A DNA stretch of 64,000 nucleotides from positions 354,700,413 through 354,764,412 of the forward strand of contig NC_080672.1 in the NCBI RefSeq assembly GCF_030247195.1. Direction: 5' to 3'. This DNA comes from Topomyia yanbarensis. Lineage: Eukaryota; Arthropoda; Insecta; Diptera; Culicidae. The translations under genes and the position numbers were made by a program. Below are positions 31,790 through 43,270 of this stretch, one piece after another. Position 1 is the stretch's first letter. Each line of letters opens with the position of its first letter. The notes below the pieces were generated by a model. That model was not told the origin of the DNA. It did not search any database and saw only the letters and a list, made by a program, of their open reading frames with translations.

Positions 31790-34635
31790 CTGTTTCACAT
31801 CCTGTATTGCCTGTTCCCGAAGTTGCCGCACATTCCGAGCAGTTTCTTTCCGTTTACTACCAGAACGTGCGAGGAATGAGAACGAAAACACAAGAATTCC
31901 ATCTAGCGCTTTCTTCTAGTGACTACGACGTCATTGTCCTTACGGAAACCTGGCTGCGCGAAGGCATATTAAACGCTGAGATCTCGTCGAACTACGTAAT
32001 ATATCGCTGCGATCGCAACTCAACAACCAGTCATCTGCGTCGAGGCGGTGGCGTCCTAATAGCGGTAAAGAACAACCTCGTAGGCTCGCAGCTAAGTTTG
32101 TCTGGAATTGAACGCCTGGAGAAAATCGCCGTGCGTATCGCGCTCCCGAATCAATCTGTATATATTAACTGTGTTTATCTCAGGTCAAATAGTGATCCGG
32201 ATTTGTATCACGCGCACGCTAATGCCGTTCAAACAATTCTAGACAATGCTGGCAGCACCGACACTGTTCTCGTCTCTGGAGACTACAATCTTCCACGCCT
32301 TCAGTGGTCGCTCGATAATGATCTAAAATGTTACCTACCTATTAATGCCTCTTCGGAACAAGAAATAGCTGCAACGGAGTTTATGGTTGCAGGCGGTCTG
32401 TACCAGATCTGCTCATTGACGAATGTGAACGGGAGGATCCTCGATCTTGCATTCGTAAACAACACGAATATCTTAGAGCTGCTTGAGCCTCCGACTGCTA
32501 TTCTCAAAGTCGATCATCACCACAAACCGTTTGTCCTGCGGCTAGATGTACGTACCAACACTGGAGATGATTCATTTCATTCGATTGACGAGCTTGATTT
32601 TGACTTTTACCGTTGCAACTTTGACGAAATCTCCGCACTGATTGCCACTGTCGACTGGACCGACTTTATGTGTTGTAATGAGCTTGACGAAGCAGTCGCG
32701 CTGTTTTATGGCAAAGTATATGACATACTCCGCCTAAAGGTTCCACTGAAACGAGTCAACAGGAGGGTGGATTTCAAATTTCCATGGAGGAACGCTGAGA
32801 TTCGCGTTTGCGTAATGCCCTGCGAAAACAACGCAAGCGTTATTTCCGCCATAAAACAGACGAAAACAAAGTTACTCTTCGACGGATAGAACTACAATAC
32901 GAAACGGCCCGGAATTCCGCTTTTCGTGAGTATTTGAATCTTGTGCAAAATAGCCTTCGCGATCACCCTGCAACATTTTGGGAATTCGTTAGCAGCAGAA
33001 AACGATCTGGTAGTACTCCCACTGACGTTTTCCTTGGAATCGCAAGCGCGCAATCTCCAGCTGATACCGTAAATTTGTTTGCTGATTTCTTTCGCGGAGT
33101 GTTTAGAAGCGACTATACCGTCCCTTCGGAAGAGTATTTGGAAACATTACCATCGTACAACATAAATCTCCCCCGTCCCACTGTAAGCCGAGCTGACGTC
33201 TTGAAGGCTCTGACTGCTGTTAATTCGTCGAAAGGGCCTGGCCCCGATCATCTCTCGCCCCAATTTATAAAAAGCTGCGCCCACGTGCTGTCTCTTCCGG
33301 TGTGTATCATTTTCAATCGCTCTCTCGCTGAAGGCATTTTTCCTATCGCCTGGAAAGAAGCTACTATCGTTCCCATTCACAAGGCTGAAAATATTCACAA
33401 CGTCGAAAATTACAGAGGTATTTCATTATTAAACTGTCTCTCCAAAGTTCTCGAAAAGCTGGTCTACAACGTCACGTATGCAGCTGCATCGCACATTATC
33501 TCCGAGTATCAACACGGGTGTGTCACAAAACGATCAACAACTTCTAACCTGATAGCTTACACTTCTAAGTTGTTTCCCGCCGTCGAGAAGCGTCATCAGG
33601 TGGACGCAATTTACGTCGATTTCTCAAAAGCTTTCGACAAAGTACCGCACAACATCGCAATCTTGAAATTAAAGCGTTTGGGATTTCCCACCTGGCTGAC
33701 TAACTGGTTGCAGTTGTATCTTTCCGATCGCTCGGCATTCGTGAGTATAAAAAACACGCGCTCAAGCACATTCAGAACACCCACAGGTGTCCCGCAATTA
33801 AGGCAGTCATCTGGGCCCGCTTATTTTTATTCTGTTTATTAACAATATCTGTAATCAGATCAAGTCTGGGAAAGTGCTGTACGCCGTAGTGCTTCAAGAA
33901 GATATCTGTACTATTCAAGAATGGTGCACGCTTAACGGAATGGAAGTCAACGTTAGTAAATGCAAAGTAATCAGTTTCGGACGCTTGCTTACTCCAGGAC
34001 GTTATGAATACAGCCTAAAAGGAAGAACAATTGAAAGCGTCGACTCGATCCGAGACTTGGGAGTGCTCTTCAATAGGAAGTTGAGCTTTTCCGACCATAT
34101 CACCGCGACAACTGCTACGGCTTTCGGAATGCTGGGCTTCTTAAAGCGGAACACGGCGGACTTCGATGATTTCTACGCACTAAATGCACTTTACTGTGCC
34201 CTGATCGGAAGTGTTCTGGAGTATGCTGTGCAAGTGTGGGCACCATACCATGCCGTTCAAATTGACCGACTAGAACGTATACAAAGATGTTTTGTGCGAT
34301 TCGCCCTCAGGAAACTTAAATGGAATGATCCAGTTGTGTTGCCTCCTTATGGCGATAGATGTATGCTACTCGGTCTGCAGACTCTGGCGACTCGCCGTAT
34401 CTTCCTGCAAAGAGTTTTTGTTTTCGACTTGCAGTCAGGTAATATCGACATTAATTTGTATGCGCCTCCTCGCGCTCTTCGTAACCCCACTCTGTTGTGG
34501 ATCCCTAGACACCGTACTTCATATGGACAAAATAATCCACTGGAAAGATGTTGCCACAGATTTAATGAAGCTTCCTCAGTGTATGATTTTAACGTTTCCA
34601 AGCATAGATATAAGTTATTAATAAGAAATATATAG
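31790..34635 (+). pseudogene. CR1-like LINE ORF2 (endonuclease and reverse transcriptase), broken
   Basis: The APE-type endonuclease starts at VYYQNVRGMRTK (31852), with LTETWL, VSGDYNLPRLQW (near 32270) and VDHHHKP (near 32512) as the catalytic landmarks. A frameshift near 32800 moves the frame to ALRKQRKRYFRHK. The RT has SSKGPGPDHLSPQFIK, ATIVPIHK, NYRGISLLN, then box A IYVDFSKAFDKVPHN (near 33610) and TPTGVPQ (33780). A second frameshift follows. The catalytic YADD block is missing: VLYA is joined directly to VVLQEDICTIQEW (near 33880). The C-terminus, RDLGVLFNRKLSFSDHI to KHRYKLLIRNI, is open to 34635. No RNase H domain follows. Confidence 0.82.
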
Positions 34636-34690
34636 TTTTAAAATGTGTCTGTACGGTGTATACCGAAGATATGAAAATAAAATAAAAAAA

Positions 34691-36349
34691 TATTTCGTGT
34701 CTATAAATCACGAAACCTTATGGATAAAAGCTACACCGCTCAAATCAGCGGTTATTGTTAAATAATTAACCATTCTAGTTGTTGCGAACACCAAGAGTTA
34801 TATAACTGTAAACTGCATGGTCATGGATTAAGCTGGAGTTAAATACCAAAATAACGAGTAGTAATTGAATACTATGGTATGTCCGTGCACCAGCCAACGT
34901 AACTGCTACCAGAAGCTAGATTGGACGGAATAATCATGCCCGAAGCATAATTAAATTTTCCTTCTTGTTTGTTACTTGACTCACATCGCGAATCAGTTAA
35001 CTTGAGCAAGACCCTAAATGGCGATGTTTGAAGCAGATTAATTGTGAAAATAATTCGGAAATGAGCATCAGCAGCACAGATTACCATATTTCATTAATTA
35101 AATTCACCAGAAAGCTCGTCCGATGGTACGACTGTTCAATAGGGTGCCTCGCATTGATGAACGTTGTTTTTTTACATATTACAATACATTTTTAATTCGG
35201 GGTTATATCTATGAAGAGTACGACAACAAACGAGAATGGTTTCACTTATTTTTCATAACCGCTTCGACTGAATGGACGAAATTGAGCGTCCCCCTAACGA
35301 TCGAAGCACGGCAGCAGACCGTTCAGGGAATATGCAACTGTTTGCACTTCCGATTTCCGACAGCACGGGACAACGGGTTTTCGTAATTTGATTGCATCCG
35401 AAGAAGCAGGAAAGACCACGACCGACTAATGGCTGGTCACAAACAGAGACCGAACTGAGCGCCGCCGATTCATGGCTCTGTGTGCATTCTCGGTTCTGAA
35501 AGGGACGGTGCTGCTAGGAGTGACGGAATACATAATACGAATTCCGAAAAAAAAATGAAAACCCATTTTAAATGAACAGAAAATAATTTTTTCCATTTTC
35601 CGCTTCTTTTTCACAGATCGTTGGCGATTACTGGCTCCTTTCCGATTGCTGTTCGGTTGGCGTTGCTCTGGTGAGGATTTTCCGGCTCAGACGTATTACA
35701 AGCGATAACGTCTGGCCGTGGTCAGAAGCTGGAAGCGTGAAAGGAAAAAAACCAAGAGTGCCAAGGAAAAAAATACTAATGTTTGACATGCAAAGTGAAG
35801 CGTACAAGTGGAAAAAAGTGCTAGCATCTCGTGCTGTACCGCGACTGGTACGCTAGGATTAGCTTTCCGCTGTCGACCGTCAGAGCACTGTAATGATTTT
35901 CGTAGTGATTGTTTCCAATTTTTTTGTTTGCAAATATTAAGTGTTGAACGGCTAGACCACGACGTTTTTATTTGAATTTTGATTCCAACGTAGGTAACTG
36001 TACCGAGGATAGCAGTCCACGTTTTTCTCAACAGTGCTATTTGGGAGAAGTGTGGCAAAGGTACCTGAAGCTGGCCTCGTTCAAGTGGTGCTTGCAGTGC
36101 GGCAGAAGGTTGAATAGCTTCACTTAAAATTAAATGATTGGGTGCAAACGTGCCGGTGTGTTTGAAGTCGGAAGTGTGAAAATTTTCAATTTATTTCAAG
36201 AGAAAAAACAAATTGGAATTCATACTGTCGTTGCCGGGTCCTTAATGTTTGTGTGGTGAAAAAGAGAAAATTTCTCGTTTTACCGTTGTAGGTGTTTCAC
36301 ACTAGAAGTGTTTTACGCTCGCCGGAACTACGAACAACAAACAGAAAGG
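34691..36349 (+). other. Putative promoter and 5' UTR region of the gene at 36350
   Basis: This is repeat-free sequence of mixed composition. From about 35620 it has the look of a long insect 5' leader: rich in A and G runs such as GTGAAAGGAAAAAAACC, short upstream frames (35671-35856 is the longest) and no transposon motif. There is no TATA box in a useful position, and I cannot place the transcription start. From 34691 to 35120 I see nothing beyond unique AT-rich sequence. Confidence 0.3.
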
Positions 36350-36410
36350 ATGGAATTAAGGATTATCTCAGTGATCGGATTTTTTGCGATAATAACTGCC
36401 GTTTATTGTG
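36350..36410 (+). CDS. First coding exon of a host gene: signal peptide plus splice donor
   Basis: ATG in a good context (A at -3, G at +4) opens a 61-base exon. It encodes MELRIIS, then a hydrophobic core VIGFFAIITAV, then YC and the first base of a glycine codon, followed by the donor GTAAGTG at 36411. A short basic N-region, a core of about 11 hydrophobic residues and a small or polar end make a classic signal peptide. A phase-1 intron right behind it is the usual arrangement in secreted and immunoglobulin-like or receptor genes. The product should therefore enter the secretory pathway, but 20 residues cannot name it. No matching acceptor exon was recognised in the remaining 27.6 kb, so the first intron probably runs past the window end. 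Neighbouring LINE frames are unrelated. Confidence 0.6.
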
Positions 36411-37080
36411 GTAAGTGAAAATAGCTGTATCTGGATTCCTATAAAATACTTTATTCAGCCAGACAAAAATCTTTGAAAGTATGTGCTCAATTTAATAGAA
36501 TTTAACCATCACCCCGAAAGGAAACAAACGTTGGAATCACATTCAAAACTTTTCTGGCTTATTACAAAAACAGTTTCGTGACAATTTCCCTCGGTCCCGA
36601 CCGAAAACAAGAAGAGTTAACTTTGCACCCATAAATCTGTCCTAGAAGGGAAATAAATTCCAAAGCCAAAGTTCAGCGTAGTGAAATCAAATTAGCCGAA
36701 AGAGTTTTGGGGCAAAGTTTTACAGTTTTCTCATCGGGGACTTACGATGGTCTTCACGTTGTCAGCTGCAGCTTGTTGACAAGCAAATGGCGCACTGGCT
36801 TCTACTGGCTGCTGCTGCTGCTGGTGCTGCTGCTACTGAGGAAGCAGGTTTTATGATTAGAAAATAAAGTTGAAACTTTGTTTCTTCCTTCCGCTAACTA
36901 AAATCATTGTTGAATTGAGCTATAATTCAGCTTTATTCGGTGAATATATTTAGGTTATTACATTTTATGAGACATAAACTATAAACTATTTCAAAAAATA
37001 GCCAAGCATCTTTCTTTTTTTGATCTTGATACCATTATATTGGCCAAAATTTAGATGAGTTATAAAGGCTTTATTAGTTA
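36411..37080 (+). other. Start of the long first intron
   Basis: Follows the donor GTAAGTG. The first 700 bases are repeat-free apart from an interrupted CTG tract (36808-36836, GCTGCTGCTGCTGCTGGTGC). I see no exon in it. Confidence 0.4.
36808..36836 (+). repeat. CTG/GCT microsatellite
   Basis: Nine or so GCT-type triplets with one GGT interruption. It lies in the inferred intron. Confidence 0.85.
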
Positions 37081-37084
37081 GCTT

Positions 37085-38450
37085 CAATTACAGCGGTAAC
37101 TTCAATTGAGCGACCGAAAATACAGTCTGTAAGGACAGAACATGTTTCGCAAAGCCCGTTTCAAATATATTAGAATATAAAAATCGGAAATAAACTTCAA
37201 GCGTAAAAATCGGACAAAGATCCTGCAGCATAAATATGGTTTAAAGGTTCCGCCATTAAAACTCGTCAAGGATTCAGCTTGAGCTTGAGCTTGTGCGACC
37301 ACCCCTGGCTGCTACTCCGATATTGATCGGGACTAGCTGAAGTTGCACAGTGAATCAGTAGATAATTATGCTTGGGAGCAGCGAAACATCTTTCCATGTG
37401 CAACTCCTGGTAATCCTGGTGTTTTTGATCAATACCGGCGCCGGCCAGGCCCGAACGCAGATCGCGGAAGGAAAGGGAAGGAATGGTTAGTCCGATACTT
37501 GCTTTTGCTAGAGGCCGTTATATACTACTGCGCACTCCACAAGTATCACGGGAGGAGGATATTTTTGTTAGTAAGAGTAAAGAAATTGGATCTACTTCTT
37601 CTTTACCGACGCCAGAGAGGTGATTCCACTACCTGGACTAGATATCGATCCACCAATTTCATGCACCGGGGACCAACGGCTTTACTTCCCTTCCGAAGGA
37701 AGACGTGACCACAGATTTTTTCACCTTAGAAAAATCTCAACGACCTCGGCTGGAATTGAACCCAGGCCAACTGGCGGTCACGCTTACCACTCAACCACCG
37801 GCGCCGTCATAAATATGGTTTAAAGCACGGCTTACATATACTAGGCTAGCTCGTTAGAGTGTAAACATTTGACAAGTGCGCGTCATAGAAATCGTCGGCG
37901 AAAACAATTTCATGAAATTCATATATTGTTTGCTGCTAACGAATGATCGGTACCTGGTTAATCACAAGGAAGCTATGCGGATCTCCAAAACCTATGCTAT
38001 GATCAGAAAATTACGGTGGGATATGTTTTCTATGGCATGCATCCAAATTCCCGATTTACGCTAATAATCACATAGATGCACTGATTATCCACTGTGTGTA
38101 GGGTAATTATGGCGTAATTTACGTCAAAAATTCATTGCACACTATTTTTTTTTTCCACCGTAAGAGCTCAAATATTGTCAACAACTTTCGAGAATTCCGT
38201 TTGTTTATCTTAACGATTTTTCTGACGTCACCGAAAACTGTCAATTCGCGGAATAGCAAGCCTCCTTTCTGTGAGCCGTGGTTTAAAGGTTCTCGCCATT
38301 AAAACTCGGCAAGGATTCAGTATAAAAACAAGATTCAGTATAAAAACCGGATAAAACTAAAAAAAATGGTACGCAGGAGCAACGCTCTTGAAGCGGGTTT
38401 TACGAAGCATGTTCTGTTCTCGTGACTTTTATTTGTGGTCACTCAATTGA
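37085..38450. repeat. Inverted repeat pair enclosing the SINE
   Basis: TCAATTGAGCGACC and GACAGAACATGTTTCG followed by AAAGCCCGTTTCAA (about 37104-37170) are matched in reverse complement at about 38385-38455. Between them, TTAAAGGTTC followed by CGCCATTAAAACTCG and CAAGGATTCAG occurs as a direct repeat (37241-37277 and 38286-38322). The unit may be an older foldback or MITE that was later split by the SINE. Confidence 0.5.
37247..37807 (-). mobile_element. tRNA-derived SINE, 561 bp, with 18-bp flanking duplication
   Basis: On the minus strand the 5' end (37807 leftwards) is tRNA-like: GGTGGTTGAGTGGTAAGCG contains the A box and GGGTTCAATTCC the B box. The next section, CTTCCTTCGGAAGGGAAGTA then AAGCCGTTGGTCCC, is a core I recognise from Aedes-type tRNA-SINEs. 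The 3' end has an (AAGCTC)n tract. CATAAATATGGTTTAAAG stands on both sides (37229-37246 and 37808-37825), an exact 18-bp duplication of the kind made by LINE machinery. Caution: the bases next to the left copy also resemble 38286-38322, so the exact 3' limit is open. The frames 37343-37708 and 37620-37823 lie inside it and are not genes. Confidence 0.75.
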
Positions 38451-38459
38451 CAAATTCAA

Positions 38460-39000
38460 ACGTATACGTATTTATATTTATAATACATTTTATGAACATC
38501 AAACACAATACTAGGTGTAAAAAATTTAAAATTTTCAGCGCGCATGGACAAAATATTGCAAACTGTGATAGTTTTCGAAATATTTGGAATTTTGCTCCAG
38601 CAAAAACATTTAATTTGTGTAATTATGCGCTTTTTGACAGTTATCCCATGATTAAATGTCAACAATCTATGTTTACCGTTTTAAAGACGTAAAATAAACT
38701 TTTTCAGTGTATTTGAATCATGGAAATGTTTCAATAAAAAAGTTTTCCTAACAACAACTTTTGATATATTTTTATAATTCATACTATATGCAGTCAAAAA
38801 TACAAGTTTATTTTGAACATGATTCTAAACGCCATTTTAAATCAAAATGCTCATAACAATAACTTTCTGAAATGCAATTGTTCCCGAGATTTTTAAAATT
38901 TTGTTAAATGCATTTTGATTTAGAATGATACTTGGAATTATATTCTGTAATAACATTACAGTTTTGTATGAAATTTGTAAGTAACGGTTTGTCCACTACT
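38460..39000. other. AT-rich intronic sequence, no gene seen
   Basis: Very AT-rich, with repeated TTTAAAATCAAAATGC and CATTTTGATTTAGAATG words in opposite orientations near 38835 and 38915, forming a weak hairpin. No coding signal. Confidence 0.35.
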
Positions 39001-39004
39001 CGGG

Positions 39005-39600
39005 TTCATGTTTACTCGGCGGACCCTTCTTTTGAGGGCAGCAGAGGTAGCTCTACAAGAATCTCGTATTTTCGTATATAAACAAAAAAAGGATAAACCA
39101 ACCAACAAAATAAATTCATAATTTTACCGACTTTTATTCACCTCTCTTCTCTGTGCACTCTCCGCTGCTTGTCGATCTGCTGCTGTTGGTGGGAAGACAG
39201 CGGTTTCGTCCGACCGGCTGGGACTGCAACGGCCGAGTTCTCCGGGAATGTCGTTGTCTGCTCCGGTAGCTGTCCTTGGCGTTTAGCTAGGAAGGTGAGC
39301 TTGGCTCCTTGATTGGAACCTCCCTAGCGACATTGGCGAATTATCGCTGAATCGACTTGCTCGCCGCAAGCGATTTCGGAAGTCACCTCTGTGCATTTCC
39401 CAGGGGGACCCTTTGTCCTCCCTGCTTCGTTTTCTTCTGCGATTACCTGTGGAGGAGAGCTAGGCTCGTTCGACTGATCCTTCACAGTGAGAACGGTCGG
39501 CGTTTTGATTCCTTGGCGTTCCGGGGAAGCGAGAGCACTTGTTAGCGGTTAGCTATCCTCTTGTGACGAATCAACACCGCAACCAATCCAAAAAAAGGTG
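39005..39600. other. GC-rich island in AT-rich DNA, possible solo LTR
   Basis: About 450 bases of clearly higher GC (GTTTCGTCCGACCGGCTGGG, GTTCTCCGGGAATGTCG) end abruptly on both sides. An AATAAA and a TATATAAA lie near its left part. A solo LTR is possible, but I could not find matching 5-bp flanks or a primer-binding site. The frame at 39357-39545 has no domain. It could equally be a host regulatory or exonic island. Confidence 0.25.
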
Positions 39601-39649
39601 GGACAAAACCTATTTGAGGCCTTAGATGTCATTTTAGAGCCAGCATTTC

Positions 39650-41200
39650 TTTGTAGGATATGTTCACAGTATTATCCTGCAACTTTGTAAATAGAATATT
39701 TTTTGGTTGGACTAAAGCAGAGTACCCGAGCAAAAAAATTTTTTAAAGCATTTTTTTAGAGGGTCGATGTCCTCGACAAAGTTGTAGAATATTTTATTTT
39801 GAATAACTTTTTCTAAGATACCAAAAACTTCAGACCTCATTTTTGAGGCAAAATTGTGGTTTTTTGTGAATATGACCAAAAAATCAGTTTTTCGACTTTT
39901 TCATGCTAAAAAACTCAATTGATTGATTTAATATGTTCTACAAACCTACTGGTATCACTAAAATACAACTTTTTGTTGAAGGAACTAATAACTAATTATC
40001 AATATTTTGGATTCTAAAACTATTTTTCATATAAATTTGCTCTATTTTCATCAAAGATTTCTGTTTTTTGTGCACTTTTGTGCAGCCAAACTTTGGCTAA
40101 TCTGATACTCTATTATTCATAGAATAGATTTAATATTACATGAAAACAGGATATAGTTGGACGCACTGTTTGGGTGACCATTCATGTACGACGGTTTATA
40201 ACTTGAAATAACATGAGTTTATATTATTTTTAATTTATATACATTATTAGCTATAAACAAAATCTTTTATTTCCCCCGTACCTACCAGCATGTAGAATAT
40301 ATTGAGTTAATCAATTACGATTACAATATGGAAAAGTGAAAAAAAATAAATTTTGAAGTTAAACTGCCAAAGAACAACAATTTTGGCAGTGTTAAATCTA
40401 CAGTATGTATATGGGTATTTTCAACGAAATTGTTCTAAACACAATATTTGACAACTTTGCTGAAAATCTGAACCATTTAAACAAAATTTGATTTTTTTTT
40501 GGTCAGGGATTTGTACTTTAGTTTAACCAATAAGGTTAGTTCTACAAATTCATAAAAGTTGAACAATACCTATTTGAGGCCTTAGATATTATAGAACCTA
40601 GGCGTCTTCGGAAAACATTCACAATACAATTCCATCATTTATATTTTTTTAGATGGTTGAGGACTTCAGAAAAGTTGTATAATATTCAATTTTGAACATT
40701 TTTGTTGAAAATACCTTACACATACTGTAGATTTATTTTTTAAGCCCGAAATCGTTGTTTTTTGGCAGTTTAATTATAAAATTTGTATTTTTCTAAACTA
40801 TTCCATGTTGTAACCGTAATTGATCAACTCAATATGTTCTACATGCTTGTAGGTGCGTGAAAAATATATGATTTTGGGAATAGCTAATAATGTATATAAA
40901 TTAAAAATAATATAAACACATTTTATGTTATAAACCGTCGTACATGAATGGTCACCCAGGCAATACGCTTAACTATATCCTGTTTCTATGTAACATTTAA
41001 TCTATTCCATGAATAATAGAGTATCGGAATAGTCAAAGTTTGGCTGCATAAAAGTGCACAAAAAACAGAAATCTTTGATGGAAATAGAGCAAATATATAT
41101 GAAAAATAGTTTTTGAAGCCAAAATATTGATTTTACGTTATTAGTTCCTTCAACAAAAAGTTGTATTTTAGTGATACCAGCAAGTTTGTAGAAAAAAATT
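39650..41200. repeat. Large imperfect palindrome (arms over 500 bp)
   Basis: 39945-40500 and 40640-41200 are reverse complements with scattered differences. Examples are GGTATCACTAAAATACAACT at 39950 against the inverse at 41180, and ACCATTCATGTACGACGG at 40180 against CCGTCGTACATGAATGGT at 40938. ACCTATTTGAGGCCTTAGAT also occurs as a direct repeat at 39607 and 40566, so the structure combines direct and inverted copies of one AT-rich unit. It is non-coding. Confidence 0.75.
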
Positions 41201-42990
41201 TAAAAAATGTTTTTTTTTGCAATTTAAATATTCAATATAAATTTTTGTTTTTGTGAAAAATGATACAACATTTTTTTCGTGAAGAAGTATTCATTCCCTG
41301 TAACTCGTTCTCAGATAGTTTGGTTGTATAGAATCAGGTAATAGAACAAAAAAAAATTGAAATCAATGCGCGTACACCCTTTTGAAAAATTGCGCTTAAG
41401 TCAAAATAATTCAATTGACTGTGGAAAATGTTTAGTCTTCCATGCCTGTGAAACCTGCAAAGTTTCATTGGAATATAAGATGGTCGGTCATGATTTTGGA
41501 GATTCTCGGATGGATCTTCGTGGAATTCCTGAATGATAAAGATTTAGAATTTAAATAAATTATTGGTCGAGCTTGTCGCTTTCTCATCATTCGAACATCG
41601 TTGGGAAGATCTGGGTAGAAGTTCTTTAAAATCTCAAATGAAATTGATCCTACCTCTCCTAATTGCGAAATCTTTGTTGCCGTCTTTGTAAACATCGTTA
41701 TTGGTCGTCGCGACCAGACGACTGGGTACGACAATACTTATCATCAACCTCCACGGTGTAACTTAACACAGAAGGAATTTTTTATTCGAGTTATAGTAGA
41801 CTGGACTACAGACTTTGAGTATTGAGTTATTCCTTTTATTTAGTTATAAGATACATTATAATCAATAAAATGTAAAACTACCAGTTATTTCATTCACTTA
41901 GTGTGGAATGCCTAGACAATTACACGGTGCCACAGTGACACAAAACAATGTTTGAGAAATGTGGTATGCCATCGAAATCTCCAATTATAGCAAAAAAAAT
42001 TCGAATCTTTTGGCACTAAAAATTAGCTTCACTGTCATTTTTCATCATATTCACAATTTTTTCATTGTTCTGGAAGAAGAAATGATCTTTCCAACGGTAT
42101 GCTATGTTACGTCCTTTTGTTAAAAATACTATGCCATTTTTAGATAACAAAATGAAAGTAAATAGGGGAACTGGGCCTATTCGGACCTAGTAAGGGTTTA
42201 TGAGCGATAGAACTGAAACGTGTCAACCGAATCACAAATAAATATTTTTTTCCTAAAAGCCTGTTCAATTGCGCACATTTTTTCTAAGTTGATTTATTCC
42301 GATCTTTTACCATATAGTGTTTAAGCGGTCCTGCGAAAAAGTACATGAAAGGTCCGAATTACCCCAAGCGTGTTCCAATTCGGACCACCCATTTCTTTTC
42401 AATTTCTTGCAATAGAAATGTCGCCCAAAACAGGATATAAATAAAAGATATTATCCGGCAGATCTAAAATCACGATAAAGCACTTGATTAAATTAATTGT
42501 TGTTGCCTACAAAAATCTTGTATTTCGGCTTACACATTTTTTTTTTAAAAAAAAGCGCTCCGAAGCAACATTCGCTCCTAGCGCACGCACTCCAAAACTG
42601 AGAACCGAAATATTTTGTGAGACAACATAGCTACATTACAGCCTTGAAAATAATATATACGCTTTTCACAATATTAATTGTCCCACTTCCTGCTATAGTT
42701 TTTCAATTTTCTCTTGAAATATATCAAAGTGACTTAATATTTTTACAAAGAACCGTCTTCGTTTTAATAAAAATTGAAAATGACAGCGTAGTTAATTACT
42801 TTGGTCCAACGTTCCAAAAATGGTTTTTGCTATAAATCAAAATTTTGAGAATATATTACATTACCAAACGCCGTACTAACACAAGAGGGGAGTAAGCCGC
42901 CCCTAAATACGGCTTTTCCTTCCCCCACTAACACCTGAAATGTACATGAAAATGAATAATCGGCCTCGTTAGGCTACCGCATTTGGGCCA
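41200..42990. other. AT-rich intronic sequence; one MITE-like end
   Basis: No gene is supported. At 42172 TAGGGGAACTGGGCC then TATTCGGACC resembles the outer end of a TA-type MITE like that at 8195, but I see no matching right end. The frame 42617-42835 is hydrophobic but AT-driven and has no context. Confidence 0.35.
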
Positions 42991-43000
42991 AAATGAATAG

Positions 43001-43270
43001 TTATATGAAGACTTTTTTTTCAATAGGTCCAATCTGCAAAAGAGAGCCTCTCTTTGTTTACTTTCTCTTCCGCGAATTACTCGGTCACCTTTCTGATTTC
43101 CCATCAACTGTATGCATAATAAGCTAGTAAAAACCTTGGTCTTTCGAAACATACAGATAAATGATTAAAAAGTTTTACGGTTTCGCGGTAATAATCAAAA
43201 GAGAAAGCGAAAAAAGAGGGCTCTCATTTGCAGATTGGACCTAATGGAAAAAAAGTCTTCATATATACAT
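43001..43270. repeat. Foldback/MITE with 80-bp inverted arms
   Basis: Left arm ATATGAAGACTTTTTTTTC then AATAGGTCCAATCTGCAAA then GAGAGCC (43003-43080). Right arm is the inverse (about 43190-43266), with a few indels. The 110-base centre is non-coding. I could not identify a target duplication. Confidence 0.75.

Larger units (their letters stand above)
30642..34690 (+). mobile_element. CR1-like LINE with PHD-type ORF1
   Basis: Layout is a 5' untranslated stretch (30642-30972), ORF1 (30973-31780), ORF2 (about 31790-34635) and a short 3' end with the tail TGAAAATAAAATAAAAAAAT near 34670. It has an endonuclease and RT but no RNase H, and ORF1 carries a PHD-like zinc finger. Both fit the CR1 group within the Jockey-related LINEs. 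It is the best preserved LINE in the window. Long stretches read without stops, so it is younger than the I and LOA relics. The 5' limit is a guess. Confidence 0.78.

Noticed and set aside
37343..37823. Two overlapping frames that could be an exon
   Set aside because: Both lie inside the tRNA-derived SINE on the opposite strand.
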